Assembly (NCBI GenBank): GCA_903920695.1
Contig: CAIXNB010000215.1
Coordinates: forward strand, 1 to 36,439
Source of the DNA: an uncultured beta proteobacterium
Lineage (GTDB): Bacteria; Pseudomonadota; Gammaproteobacteria; Burkholderiales; Burkholderiaceae_C
Direction of reading: 5' to 3'
Length of the DNA: 36,439 bases
A program made the position numbers and the translations under genes. How positions within the stretch are numbered: the stretch's first letter is position 1; every line of letters begins with the position of its first letter. Of this stretch, positions 7,925 through 14,944 are shown piece after piece. The notes below the pieces were generated by a model. It was given only the letters and a program-made list of their open reading frames with translations. It was not told where the DNA came from and searched no databases.

Positions 7925-8212
7925 ATTTTTAATTCTTCAACACAACGCCGCCAGTTTTTGAAGCGCGGGAGCGCAGCTCTCGCCATGATTCCGGTCCTGG
8001 CGTTTACCGACCGAGCTTTTGCCGCCAGCAACGCCGCGATGCGTACCGCCCTGCAATACCAAAACACGCCGCTGGCGGAAAAGAGTTGCTCCACTTGCAT
8101 GCAATTCATGCCAGGCGCCTCGGCAAAAGCGCTGGGTGGCTGCAAGATCATGCCGGGCGACACCGAAATTTCTCCAACCGGCTACTGCACCGCCTGGGTC
8201 AAGAAAACCTGA
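7925..8212 (+). CDS. High-potential iron-sulfur protein (HiPIP), Tat-exported
   Basis: The mature part matches the HiPIP family, small periplasmic 4Fe-4S electron carriers between the bc1 complex and oxidases or reaction centres. Four cysteines lie in KSCSTCMQFM, LGGCKIMPG and PTGYCTAWVKK, with the conserved aromatic near the last. The N-terminus is a twin-arginine signal: STQRRQFLKRGSAALAMIPV, ending near AFA. No ATG, GTG or TTG precedes this signal in frame back to the TGA at 7889. The only codon with a well-placed ribosome-binding site (GAGGGA, 6-nt spacing) is ATT at 7925, giving 95 residues. A TTG at 7958 would delete the Tat motif. The gene is monocistronic and divergent from putA. Identity is very likely; the ATT start is an inference. 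Confidence 0.9.
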   Translation: MFNSSTQRRQFLKRGSAALAMIPVLAFTDRAFAASNAAMRTALQYQNTPLAEKSCSTCMQFMPGASAKALGGCKIMPGDTEISPTGYCTAWVKKT

Positions 8213-8255
8213 CCCGCAGGCTTGCGCGCAATTCGCCGCGCCAGATTGAATCGTC

Positions 8256-8291
8256 AACAAAGACCTTTGCAGCAATGCGAAGGCCTTTGTT
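8256..8291 (+). terminator. Putative terminator hairpin after HiPIP gene
   Basis: AACAAAGACCTT and AAGGCCTTTGTT form a 12-bp stem with one mismatch and a 12-nt loop, 44 nt after the HiPIP stop. There is no run of T after it, so an intrinsic terminator is only a fair guess; an mRNA-stabilising hairpin is equally possible. Confidence 0.4.
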
Positions 8292-8398
8292 CGTGACACT
8301 GCGGCCGCATTGACTCAATGCCCGGTTGGCGCCAATTGCCCTCGCCGCCGTGTTGCTGCTGACGCCCTATCGACCCAGGCCACCCGCTGGCGAAGCGC

Positions 8399-8572
8399 TT
8401 ATGACCGAACGCCACCGATCTTCTCTTGTGCCGGAACGGATTGTTCCTGCTCCGGCTTTGTGACGCCCGGAGGCGCAAACGGAGGTGGGAACCCGACAAA
8501 CGCCAGAAAGATGAAGATTGGAATCAGGCAGTAGAAGAGCGACCGCCGCCAATTGAACGCATGATTCAACAT
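8399..8572 (-). CDS. Possible small membrane-anchored hypothetical protein
   Basis: The frame gives 57 residues with one hydrophobic helix (SLFYCLIPIFIFLAFVGF, about residues 11-28) followed by a proline-rich and then glutamate-rich tail. This looks like a small signal-anchored protein. No strong ribosome-binding site precedes the ATG and I know no homologue. It is the only plausible reading in the 8213-8599 interval apart from the hairpin after the HiPIP gene. Treat as tentative. Confidence 0.2.
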   Translation of the reverse strand: MLNHAFNWRRSLFYCLIPIFIFLAFVGFPPPFAPPGVTKPEQEQSVPAQEKIGGVRS

Positions 8573-8599
8573 GACCGGTAACTGAGGGTTTCGAACTGA

Positions 8600-8692
8600 A
8601 CTTCAAGCGCTGAAATCTACATCCCCGTTGCCGACCGACTCTGCGACCCGTATATTCAGCAAATCCGAAAGGAAGGACTGATCGATGGCTAA
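8600..8692 (+). pseudogene. Remnant of a RelE/ParE-type toxin (C-terminus)
   Basis: Reading toward the TAA at 8690-8692 gives EIYIPVADRLCDPYIQQIRK followed by EGLIDG, which resembles the C-terminal end of RelE/ParE-type toxins paired with XRE antitoxins (PVADxLYDxYLxxxxxEGLI). An in-frame TGA at 8597 closes the frame, so only about 30 residues remain. Its stop overlaps the start of the following antitoxin remnant, the normal arrangement of an intact operon. The identification rests on this short similarity and on context. Confidence 0.45.
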
Positions 8693-8922
8693 GAAATTTG
8701 GCGAACTACGCGCGCGCACTGTCGCAGCAAATGTTGGCAGAGGTGCTGCATGTTCAGCAAACGGCTATCGCCAAAATTGAAAAGCGGACCGATATGCATT
8801 CATCCACTCTACGCAGTCACATTGAAGCCATGGTCGGTCAATTGGAACTGGTTGCGCGTTTCCCGGACGGTGCGGTCAAGATCAGCAACTTTGCCGACCT
8901 TGGACAGCAATCGGTGGGTTGA
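8685..8922 (+). pseudogene. XRE antitoxin remnant with internal deletion
   Basis: The ATG at 8685, behind AAGGAAGG, opens as MAKKFGELRAR, a common antitoxin N-terminus. The frame then changes near 8700, and the rest reads in another frame: ALSQQMLAEVLHVQQTAIAK, then IEKRTDMHSSTLRSHIEAM and LVARFPDGAVKISNF. That is the classic XRE antitoxin helix-turn-helix and C-terminal part. The linker usually found between these blocks is missing, so a deletion and frameshift have destroyed the gene. With the toxin remnant just before it, this is a dead toxin-antitoxin module. Confidence 0.7.
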
Positions 8923-9330
8923 TCCAGATAGCAACTGATTTTGAGTACGTGCTCGATTGATCGGCCTGCTGCAAAAGACGAAGGGGCCGTCCACGACCGG
9001 CAGCTTCCAGCTTCCATAAGACCAACGTTGAGTCTAGAACGTTGATCTTTGTCATCATCCCAGGCTGTTCGTGCTTGCGATTCAAAGCCACAGGAGTATC
9101 CTGATCCGCTCAGCGCCTCGCTCAAGGAGGCAGCGCTGACTGCGCCGCTCGCGCAGGCTTGTCTGGGCGGTGTATCAACTGGCTGTGCGCAATATTGAGG
9201 CCCGCAATGACAATGATCAACATAGTGACATTGAGCGAAGCAATCCCAACTTATGACTCAGATTGATGTCACTGGGTAGGCACTGCCAATCGGCAGCGAC
9301 AACACCGCGCGCAAACTGGCTGAAGAGACC
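8923..9330. other. Degenerate region before the histidine kinase
   Basis: No complete gene is visible. From about 9280, in frame with the kinase, the sequence reads GSDNTARKLAEETLLKAG, which mimics the end of a PAS repeat (compare IGTDNTARQQVEAE within the kinase). An in-frame TAG at 9277-9279 separates it from MTQIDVTG starting at 9253. The kinase gene therefore seems to have lost upstream PAS repeats. A 7-bp inverted repeat (CAACGTT at 9023-9029, AACGTTG at 9038-9044) is also present. Confidence 0.5.
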
Positions 9331-10560
9331 TTGCTCAAGGCCGGAGCGCTGCAGAAGGCGATTTTCAACAGCGTCAATTTCTCTAGCATTGCCACCGATG
9401 CCAAGGGCGTGATCCAGATCTTCAACGTCGGCGCCGAGCGCATGCTGGGCTACGCGGCGGCCGATGTGATGAACAGAATCACGCCGGCCGACATCTCCGA
9501 TCCGCAGCAGGTGATTGCGCGCGCCAAGACGCTGAGCAGCGAACTCGGCACCCAGATCAAGCCGGGCTTTGAGGCCCTGGTGTTCAAGGCCTCGCGCGGC
9601 ATCGAGGACATCTACGAGCTGACCTACATCCGCAAGGATGGCAGCCGCTTCCCCGCGGTGGTGTCGGTCACGGCGCTGCGCGATGATCAAGAGGCGATCA
9701 TTGGCTACCTACTGATAGGCACTGACAACACCGCGCGTCAGCAGGTCGAAGCAGAGCGGACGCGAATAGAGCAGCTGCTGGCCAAGAAGAATCAAGACAT
9801 CGAGTTCATCGCTGCCAAGCTGCACCAGGATGACACGAAACTGATCGCGCAGCAGCGCGAGCTTCTTGAAGTCCAGGAGCGCATGGTTCAGATCGACAGG
9901 TTGTCATCTCTGGGCGTCATGGTGGGTGGCGTTGCGCATGAAATCAACAACCCCTTGATGGGTGTCCTAAACTATGTTGAATTTGCCAGGGACCGGTCGG
10001 ACGATGCCAAGTCCATCGAGGTGTTGAACAAAGCGCTGCACGAGATTGGGCGAATCAAGAAGATCGTGCAGAACATGCTGGTGTTCGCGCGCGTCGATCA
10101 CCACGCAAACGCCAGTTGCCGTGTTGCAGACGCCGTCAAGCAGGCGCTGTCCTTGATGGAAGGCGAATTCAAAAAGAACGCCGTGCTAATGCGGCTCGAT
10201 TTGCCCGAAGACTTGCCACCGGTCCACTGCAGCGCTGGCAGCTTGCAGCAAGTGCTGGTGAATCTGATGCTCAACGCTCGCGATGCGCTGGCACAGCAGG
10301 CCGACAGGCAGGTTAACATCCGGGCCAGCCAGATCGACTCGAAAGTGGTGGTTTCGGTCTGCGACAGTGGGCCTGGTGTGTCTGAAGAAGTCAGGCAGAA
10401 GCTGTTTACGCCCTTCTTTACCACCAAAGCGGCGGGCAAGGGAACCGGGCTCGGGCTGGCCGTTTCACGGCAACTGATCGAAGAGGTGGGCGGCACGATC
10501 AGTTTTGCACCTGAGCCGGGATTTGCGGCGTGCTTCCGCATGGAGCTGAGCGTTGCATAA
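9331..10560 (+). CDS. PAS-domain sensor histidine kinase (5' end uncertain)
   Basis: The product of about 409 residues has a PAS domain at roughly 5-135 (AIFNSVNFSSIATDAKGVIQ through YIRKDGSRFPAVVSVTALRD). A coiled linker (about 137-195) follows, then a HisKA dimerisation helix with the phospho-acceptor His in GGVAHEINNPLMGVLNYVEF. The HATPase domain carries the N box NLMLNARDAL, G1 DSGPGV and G2 GKGTGLGLAV. It should autophosphorylate and pass phosphate to the receiver encoded 24 bp downstream. No transmembrane helices are seen, so it is probably cytosolic. The TTG at 9331 is a weak start choice: PAS-like sequence continues upstream until a stop at 9277. The gene may thus be 5'-truncated, or start at another non-ATG codon. 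Confidence 0.88.
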   Translation: MLKAGALQKAIFNSVNFSSIATDAKGVIQIFNVGAERMLGYAAADVMNRITPADISDPQQVIARAKTLSSELGTQIKPGFEALVFKASRGIEDIYELTYIRKDGSRFPAVVSVTALRDDQEAIIGYLLIGTDNTARQQVEAERTRIEQLLAKKNQDIEFIAAKLHQDDTKLIAQQRELLEVQERMVQIDRLSSLGVMVGGVAHEINNPLMGVLNYVEFARDRSDDAKSIEVLNKALHEIGRIKKIVQNMLVFARVDHHANASCRVADAVKQALSLMEGEFKKNAVLMRLDLPEDLPPVHCSAGSLQQVLVNLMLNARDALAQQADRQVNIRASQIDSKVVVSVCDSGPGVSEEVRQKLFTPFFTTKAAGKGTGLGLAVSRQLIEEVGGTISFAPEPGFAACFRMELSVA

Positions 10561-10584
10561 GCCGTATTCTTGAAGGACTGTTTG

Positions 10585-11274
10585 ATGATGCAAAAAATTC
10601 TGGTGATCGATGACGACGCTGCGGTGCGTGGCGCCTTCGAGCTGGTGCTGAGCGAAATGGGTTGCGCGGTGCGCGTGGCCGAAGACGGCCTCGCGGGCAT
10701 CGAGATGGCCCGCTCAGAGCGTCCCGACCTGATATTCCTGGACCTCAAGATGCCTGGCATTGACGGGGTCGAGACCCTGCGCCGGTTGTTGGCGCTGGAC
10801 ACCACGCTGAGCATCTACATTGTGACCGCTTTCTCGCAGGAGTATCTGTCGGATCTGAACGCAGCCCAGGCTCAGGGGCTGAAATTCCAGTTGGCCAGCA
10901 AGCCCCTGTCGTCGAGCCAGATTCGACGGATCGCCATGGCAGCCAATAGCGTCACCGAAGTCAACAAGAATGACAAAAGGATTGCGCTGACCCTGTATGT
11001 AGTGGCCATGAATCCAGAGATTCAACAGACCATCGATGAGCTCAGCAGCATGTTGGCCAGCAGCTACCGGCCGGGCTGTTGGTCGCTCAATGTGGTGGAG
11101 GTCTTGGCCATGCCTGAGAAGGCCCTGCAGAACGACATCTTCGCCACGCCCACGCTGGTGCGTGAAATCCCACAACCGGTATTGAAGCTGTTGGGCAGTC
11201 TGTCCAAAATGCCGTCGGTATTGGCGTCCATCACGACTCAGGATGACAAGGGGTCGGGCACCGTGATCCTGTAG
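10585..11274 (+). CDS. Response regulator fused to a KaiB-like domain
   Basis: Residues 1-120 form a CheY-like receiver: acidic pair in ILVIDDDAAV, phospho-acceptor D53 in IFLDLKMPGIDG, T81 in YIVTAF and K106 in ASKPLSS. Instead of a DNA-binding output, residues about 132-225 match the thioredoxin-like KaiB fold (ALTLYVVAMNPEIQQTIDEL, then IFATPTLVREIPQPVLKLLG and LSKMPSVLASI). The block ATPTLVRxxPxPxxKxxG is the diagnostic part of KaiB and the SasA sensor domain. The ATG at 10585 behind AAGGAC was chosen over an upstream TTG. The gene sits between a histidine kinase and an HD-GYP protein, all closely spaced, so phosphorylation may control a KaiB-type protein interaction. No kaiA or kaiC is in the window. 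Receiver call certain; KaiB call by motif. Confidence 0.85.
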   Translation: MMQKILVIDDDAAVRGAFELVLSEMGCAVRVAEDGLAGIEMARSERPDLIFLDLKMPGIDGVETLRRLLALDTTLSIYIVTAFSQEYLSDLNAAQAQGLKFQLASKPLSSSQIRRIAMAANSVTEVNKNDKRIALTLYVVAMNPEIQQTIDELSSMLASSYRPGCWSLNVVEVLAMPEKALQNDIFATPTLVREIPQPVLKLLGSLSKMPSVLASITTQDDKGSGTVIL

Positions 11275-11288
11275 CAGCAAGCAGCGCC

Positions 11289-12203
11289 ATGGTCGAGACC
11301 CTGACTGACTTTGAATCAATTCTGGCCGCCATCACCGATGGCGTGGTGGTGGTTGACGCCCATGGCATCGTCTTGTACGCCAACCAGAGTGCAGAACGAA
11401 TTTTTGAGCGCGGTCGTTTGCTTGGGCGTGAGCTGGCCATTCCTCTGCACGACGGCGAGGCCCATCAAGACATCAACCTGATCCGTCCCGACGGCGTTGG
11501 CTGGGCCGAGCTGCGTTCAGCGCCCATCACCTGGATGAATCAGCGCGCTTGGGTGATTGGTATACGCGACATCACCGAACGCAAGCAAATCGAGCTGCGG
11601 GAGCACGAAGTTGCGTCGCGGATCGAGCACGCCATGCTCGGCACCATCGATGTGGTATCGAGAATGATGGACTTGCGCGACCCGTACACTTCGGGCCATG
11701 AGCGGCGCGTGGGCGAGGTCGCCGCCGCGATTGCTGCCGAGATGGGGCTGGACGCTGACACGCAGCGCGGGCTGCGGGTGGCGGGGAACCTGCATGATGT
11801 GGGCAAGATCACGGTGCCCGCCGAGATTTTGTCCAAGCCCGGTAAGCTCTCAGCGCTGGAGTTTGAGATGATCAAAGGGCACGCCGAGCTAGGCTACCAA
11901 GTGCTGAAGGACATCGACTTTCCGTGGCCGGTGGCCGAGGTGGCCTACCAGCACCACGAGCGCATCGACGGCAGCGGCTATCCGCGCGGCCTCAAAGGCG
12001 ATGCGATCCTGATCGATGCACGCATCATGGCGGTGGCCGACGTTGTCGAGGCCATGTCCTCGCACCGGCCTTATCGCGAGGGAATGGGCATCGACAAGGC
12101 GGTAGCGGATATCGAGCGCGGCCGCGGCACGATCTATGACGCCAAGGTGGCCGATGCCTGTGTGCGGCTGTTTCGCGACAAGGGCTATTCAATTCCGGCT
12201 TAA
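11289..12203 (+). CDS. PAS / HD-GYP domain protein, probable c-di-GMP phosphodiesterase
   Basis: The 304-residue protein has a PAS domain at about 8-105 (ILAAITDGVVVVDAHGIVLY through VIGIRDITERKQIE). An HD-GYP domain fills 125-300, with DLRDPYTSGHERRVGE, H169-D170 in NLHDVGKITVPAEIL, and HHERIDGSGYPRGLKGD with H222-H223-E224. All metal-binding and GYP signature residues are present, so hydrolysis of cyclic di-GMP is expected. It starts 14 bp after the receiver-KaiB gene and is the last gene of the operon. It would be the enzymatic output of this signalling unit, lowering c-di-GMP in response to a signal sensed by the PAS domains. The ligand is unknown. Confidence 0.92.
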   Translation: MVETLTDFESILAAITDGVVVVDAHGIVLYANQSAERIFERGRLLGRELAIPLHDGEAHQDINLIRPDGVGWAELRSAPITWMNQRAWVIGIRDITERKQIELREHEVASRIEHAMLGTIDVVSRMMDLRDPYTSGHERRVGEVAAAIAAEMGLDADTQRGLRVAGNLHDVGKITVPAEILSKPGKLSALEFEMIKGHAELGYQVLKDIDFPWPVAEVAYQHHERIDGSGYPRGLKGDAILIDARIMAVADVVEAMSSHRPYREGMGIDKAVADIERGRGTIYDAKVADACVRLFRDKGYSIPA

Positions 12204-12348
12204 GACGGCCATGATGCGATGTGCGTGAGGGTCAACTGCCGGCTCAAGAGTTGAACAATTTCAAGAGTCGATTTCTTAAGTTGATCGACCGCTGGGGTGA
12301 ATGTCGGGTATGGGCGAGCATTTCGGGAAACCCTATGTCGGCTCCCGT

Positions 12349-12780
12349 TTAGGTTTGTAGGATGCCTGCCCGTAACCGCTGACCGTCCAACGGCGCCAGG
12401 CGATGGATCAGCACCAGCAGACGCTCCAGGTCAAGGCGGCGGTCAATGATCGCAATATCGACTTTCTCGTCGGCGACCGAATCGACCCCATCCAGGTCCA
12501 AGCCAGCCTCTTCCAACACGCGTCGACTACGCTGGACATGGGTGACGCCAACGTTGTGCGCGACACGATAGACCCAAGTGCGCAGAGAACACCGCCCGTT
12601 GAAACCGGCAAAGCTTTGCCACAGCGCCACATGCACCTCCTGCAACCGTTCCTGTCGCTTGGCGGCATCGTGCTCGTAGCCACCGCCAAAGCGGGCGATA
12701 TCCGGTCCAAGGGCTTCTACGGTGCTCCGGTATCGCCTGTCCTGACTTGCCTGCAGATCGGTTGCGTGCTCAATCGCCAT
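12349..12780 (-). pseudogene. ECF-type sigma factor lacking region 4
   Basis: The 143-residue frame begins behind GAGGAACCAGGA and reads as an extracytoplasmic-function sigma factor. Region 2 is recognisable in YEHDAAKRQERLQEVHVALW, FNGRCSLRTWVYRVAHNVGV and THVQRSRR. The start of region 4 should follow LLVLIHRLAPLDGQ, but the frame then diverges (RLRAGILQT) and stops. No region-4 helix-turn-helix is found in the next 100 bp in any frame. Normal ECF sigma factors are 160-190 residues and need region 4 to bind the -35 element, so this copy is probably non-functional. A sigma2-only protein with some other role cannot be excluded. The usual membrane partner gene is absent. Confidence 0.65.
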
Positions 12781-12896
12781 CGTTGTGTATCCTGGTTCCT
12801 CGCTCCCAAAGGTAGTCAGGAATTTCCGGAGTTTCTTACAGTTGACCGGCAAGACGGTCAAACAGGCGTCCGACCGGCACGCCGCCGGCGAACCGG

Positions 12897-13160
12897 TCAT
12901 TCCCCGAACAGGTCGCCGAACTTCTTTGCGCCATCCGACGCGGTGCCCGGCGTCGGGACGCCTTTCGGATACTCCTCGGCGATGCGGTCCTCCCAGTACG
13001 TTGTCGGATTGGGCGCACTGCAAAGCCGCCGGTAGACTTCTTCCGGAACATGCTTGTAAGCCAGCACGGTCCGGTTGTCCCAATGCAAATCGAGCTGGCG
13101 CGATGCGGGGTCGTAGACGGCCTTGCGGATGCGGCCGTTGGTAAATGTTTTGGTAAGCAT
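12897..13160 (-). CDS. KTSC-domain protein
   Basis: The 87-residue product reads KAVYDPASRQLDLHWDNRTV followed by YKHVPEEVYRRLCSAPNPTT and WEDRIAEEYPKG. This matches the KTSC domain, a small fold with a YDP..xLxVxF..G..Y.Y..VP..VY..L..A..G pattern, found alone or next to nucleic acid enzymes; its role is not established. The ATG at 13160 was chosen because AGGAGAG precedes it, though the spacing is rather long. It lies between the broken sigma factor and the Lrp-type regulator, and could be transcribed with the latter, whose stop is 24 bp upstream. Confidence 0.65.
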   Translation of the reverse strand: MLTKTFTNGRIRKAVYDPASRQLDLHWDNRTVLAYKHVPEEVYRRLCSAPNPTTYWEDRIAEEYPKGVPTPGTASDGAKKFGDLFGE

Positions 13161-13183
13161 GTCCAAGATCTCTCCTAACAAAC

Positions 13184-13618
13184 CTACTCCGGCCGCTCCA
13201 GCTTGGTCGCCAGCAGGATGGTCGAAAACGTGTCGATAACACCCTTGATCGCCCGCATGCGGTCAATCACGGCGTCAAGTTCGTGCGTCGATTCGGTCGA
13301 CAGCAGGGCGCACAGGTCGTAGCGTCCGCTGACCGAATAGAGCTTGGTGATTTCGTGGCGTTTGGCCAGCGCGCGCACCACCTCGGGCTCGTTCTTCGAT
13401 TCGATCGAGATCAGCACCATGGCGCGGATGGTCGATGTGGCGCTGGGCTTGGCGACACCCACCGTGTAGCCGGTGATGACGCCGCCGTCTTCCAGCGCTT
13501 TGAGGCGCAACTGCACCGTGCTGCGCGAGCAGCCAAGCGCCTTGGCCAGGCGCACCACGGGCAGGCGCGCGTTGACCTTGAGCAGGTCGATCAGGTGATT
13601 GTCCAGTGCGTCGAGCAT
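13184..13618 (-). CDS. Lrp/AsnC-family regulator of the lysine operon
   Basis: The 144-residue protein has the N-terminal helix-turn-helix of Lrp/AsnC regulators (LIDLLKVNARLPVVRLAKAL, GCSRSTVQLRLKAL, about residues 7-42) and the RAM ligand-binding domain (IRAMVLISIESKNEPEVVRA, YSVSGRYDLCALLSTES). Such proteins form octamers or dimers that sense amino acids. The start at 13618 was preferred to 13651 because it gives the usual N-terminus (MLDALDNHLIDLL) with GGA nearby. It is divergent from kamA across 134 bp, so it very probably controls the lysine fermentation operon, with lysine or an intermediate as the likely effector (inference). Confidence 0.9.
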   Translation of the reverse strand: MLDALDNHLIDLLKVNARLPVVRLAKALGCSRSTVQLRLKALEDGGVITGYTVGVAKPSATSTIRAMVLISIESKNEPEVVRALAKRHEITKLYSVSGRYDLCALLSTESTHELDAVIDRMRAIKGVIDTFSTILLATKLERPE

Positions 13619-13752
13619 GGCATTCCGGCAGTTTGTATGAAACGGGTGCATTGTGACTGAATTCCGCAGGCAATTTCAGGCGAGTTGCCGATTTCCCCTG
13701 GCGCCATTGGTCCGTAGACTTGTCGTCAGCGAACCACCCGAGGGGAACCCCC
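13619..13752. promoter_or_regulatory. Divergent control region of lrp-type gene and kamA
   Basis: This 134-bp gap must hold both promoters and the Lrp-type binding sites. I see no perfect palindrome and no convincing -35/-10 pair. The kamA ribosome-binding site GAGGGGAA ends a few bases before the ATG. Confidence 0.5.
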
Positions 13753-14934
13753 ATGCTGCAACGAGTCGATTTCAATCCTGCCAAGAAACTGCTGACCCGC
13801 GCCGAGCTCGACGCCTACGACCCCGAGTCGGAATCCTGGCAAAAGCAGTTTGCCCGGCGCTACACGCACCACGGTGAACTCGACGGCATCCTGAACAAGA
13901 TGGAGAACGTCAACGAGACGGTCTACGACAAGTTCGCCATCGCCATCACGCCCTACATGGCCAAGCTGATGGACCGCGACGACCCGAATTGCCCGATCCG
14001 CCTGCAATACCTGCCCTCGCACCACGAAGAAACGAAACCGGGCTTTGCCACCTCGCTCGACCAGTTGGGCGAAGAGGGCGACACCATTCCCGGCACCAGC
14101 GTCGTGCACCGCTACCCGCGCCGTGTGCTGTTTCTGGTCTCCAATACCTGCGCCACGCTGTGCCGCTTCTGCACACGCAAGCGCATGGTGTCGCAGCCTG
14201 ACGGCTCGGTCGCCAAGGACCAGATCGCAGCCTCCATCGACTACATCGCGAGCAACAAGAACATCGAGGACGTGCTGCTTTCCGGTGGCGACCCGCTGAC
14301 CTTCACCGACGAGCGGCTCGACCAGATCCTGGGCGAGCTGCGCTCTCGCGCGCCGCATGTGCGCTTCTTGCGCATCGGCTCGCGCATGGTGGTGCAAATG
14401 CCGACCCGCATCACGCCGGAACTCTGCGCCGTGCTGGAAAAGCACCGCGTGCAAATGCTCAACATCCACATCGACCACCCGAAAGAGATCACGCCGCTGC
14501 TGCGCGCGCGCCTGAAGATGGTCCAGAAGGCCGGCATCATGATGGGTCTGCAGACGGTCTGCCTCAAGGGCATCAACGACAGCGTGGAAGTCATGCGCGA
14601 ACTCTTCATGCAGGCCGTCGAGATGGGTGTGCGCCCCTACTATGTCTACTCGACCGACATGGTCGAAGGCGCGCACCACTTCATCGTGCCGCACCGGCGC
14701 ATGCTTGAGCTCTACGAAGGCCTGCGCGGCTGGATCAGCGGCCCGGCGGTACCGACCTTCATCGTGGACGGCATGGGCGGCCTGGGCAAGCTGCCCATCA
14801 TCCCGAGCTACGTGCGCGAGGAGGCGCTTGCCGACGGTAGCGGCACCACCATCAAGTGCCGCAACTACAAGGGCATGACGGTCGAGATGCCGGGGCTGGG
14901 TCAGGATTTCAGCCTGCCGACGCAAAGCAACTAA
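13753..14934 (+). CDS. kamA: L-lysine 2,3-aminomutase
   Basis: This radical SAM, PLP-dependent enzyme turns L-lysine into L-beta-lysine, the first step of lysine fermentation. The 393-residue protein has the CxxxCxxC iron-sulfur motif C133-C137-C140 (SNTCATLCRFCTRKRMV) and the SAM-binding GGDPL. D302 (YSTDMVEGAHHF), D339 and K346 (VDGMGGLGKLP) keep the spacing of Asp293, Asp330 and Lys337 in the Clostridium subterminale enzyme: 37 and 7 residues. The two aspartates bind the lysine side chain and the lysine binds PLP. The usual glycine-rich PGGGGK is changed to MGGLGK. Length exceeds that of EpmB (about 340), the related EF-P modification enzyme, and the neighbours are the rest of the pathway. 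The ATG at 13753 follows GAGGGGAA. Confidence 0.93.
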   Translation: MLQRVDFNPAKKLLTRAELDAYDPESESWQKQFARRYTHHGELDGILNKMENVNETVYDKFAIAITPYMAKLMDRDDPNCPIRLQYLPSHHEETKPGFATSLDQLGEEGDTIPGTSVVHRYPRRVLFLVSNTCATLCRFCTRKRMVSQPDGSVAKDQIAASIDYIASNKNIEDVLLSGGDPLTFTDERLDQILGELRSRAPHVRFLRIGSRMVVQMPTRITPELCAVLEKHRVQMLNIHIDHPKEITPLLRARLKMVQKAGIMMGLQTVCLKGINDSVEVMRELFMQAVEMGVRPYYVYSTDMVEGAHHFIVPHRRMLELYEGLRGWISGPAVPTFIVDGMGGLGKLPIIPSYVREEALADGSGTTIKCRNYKGMTVEMPGLGQDFSLPTQSN

Positions 14935-14944
14935 CATAGCCGCC

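Noticed and set aside
13753..14934. Naming this gene epmB (EF-P beta-lysylation)
   Set aside because: It is about 50 residues longer than EpmB and is followed by the remaining lysine fermentation genes rather than efp or epmA.
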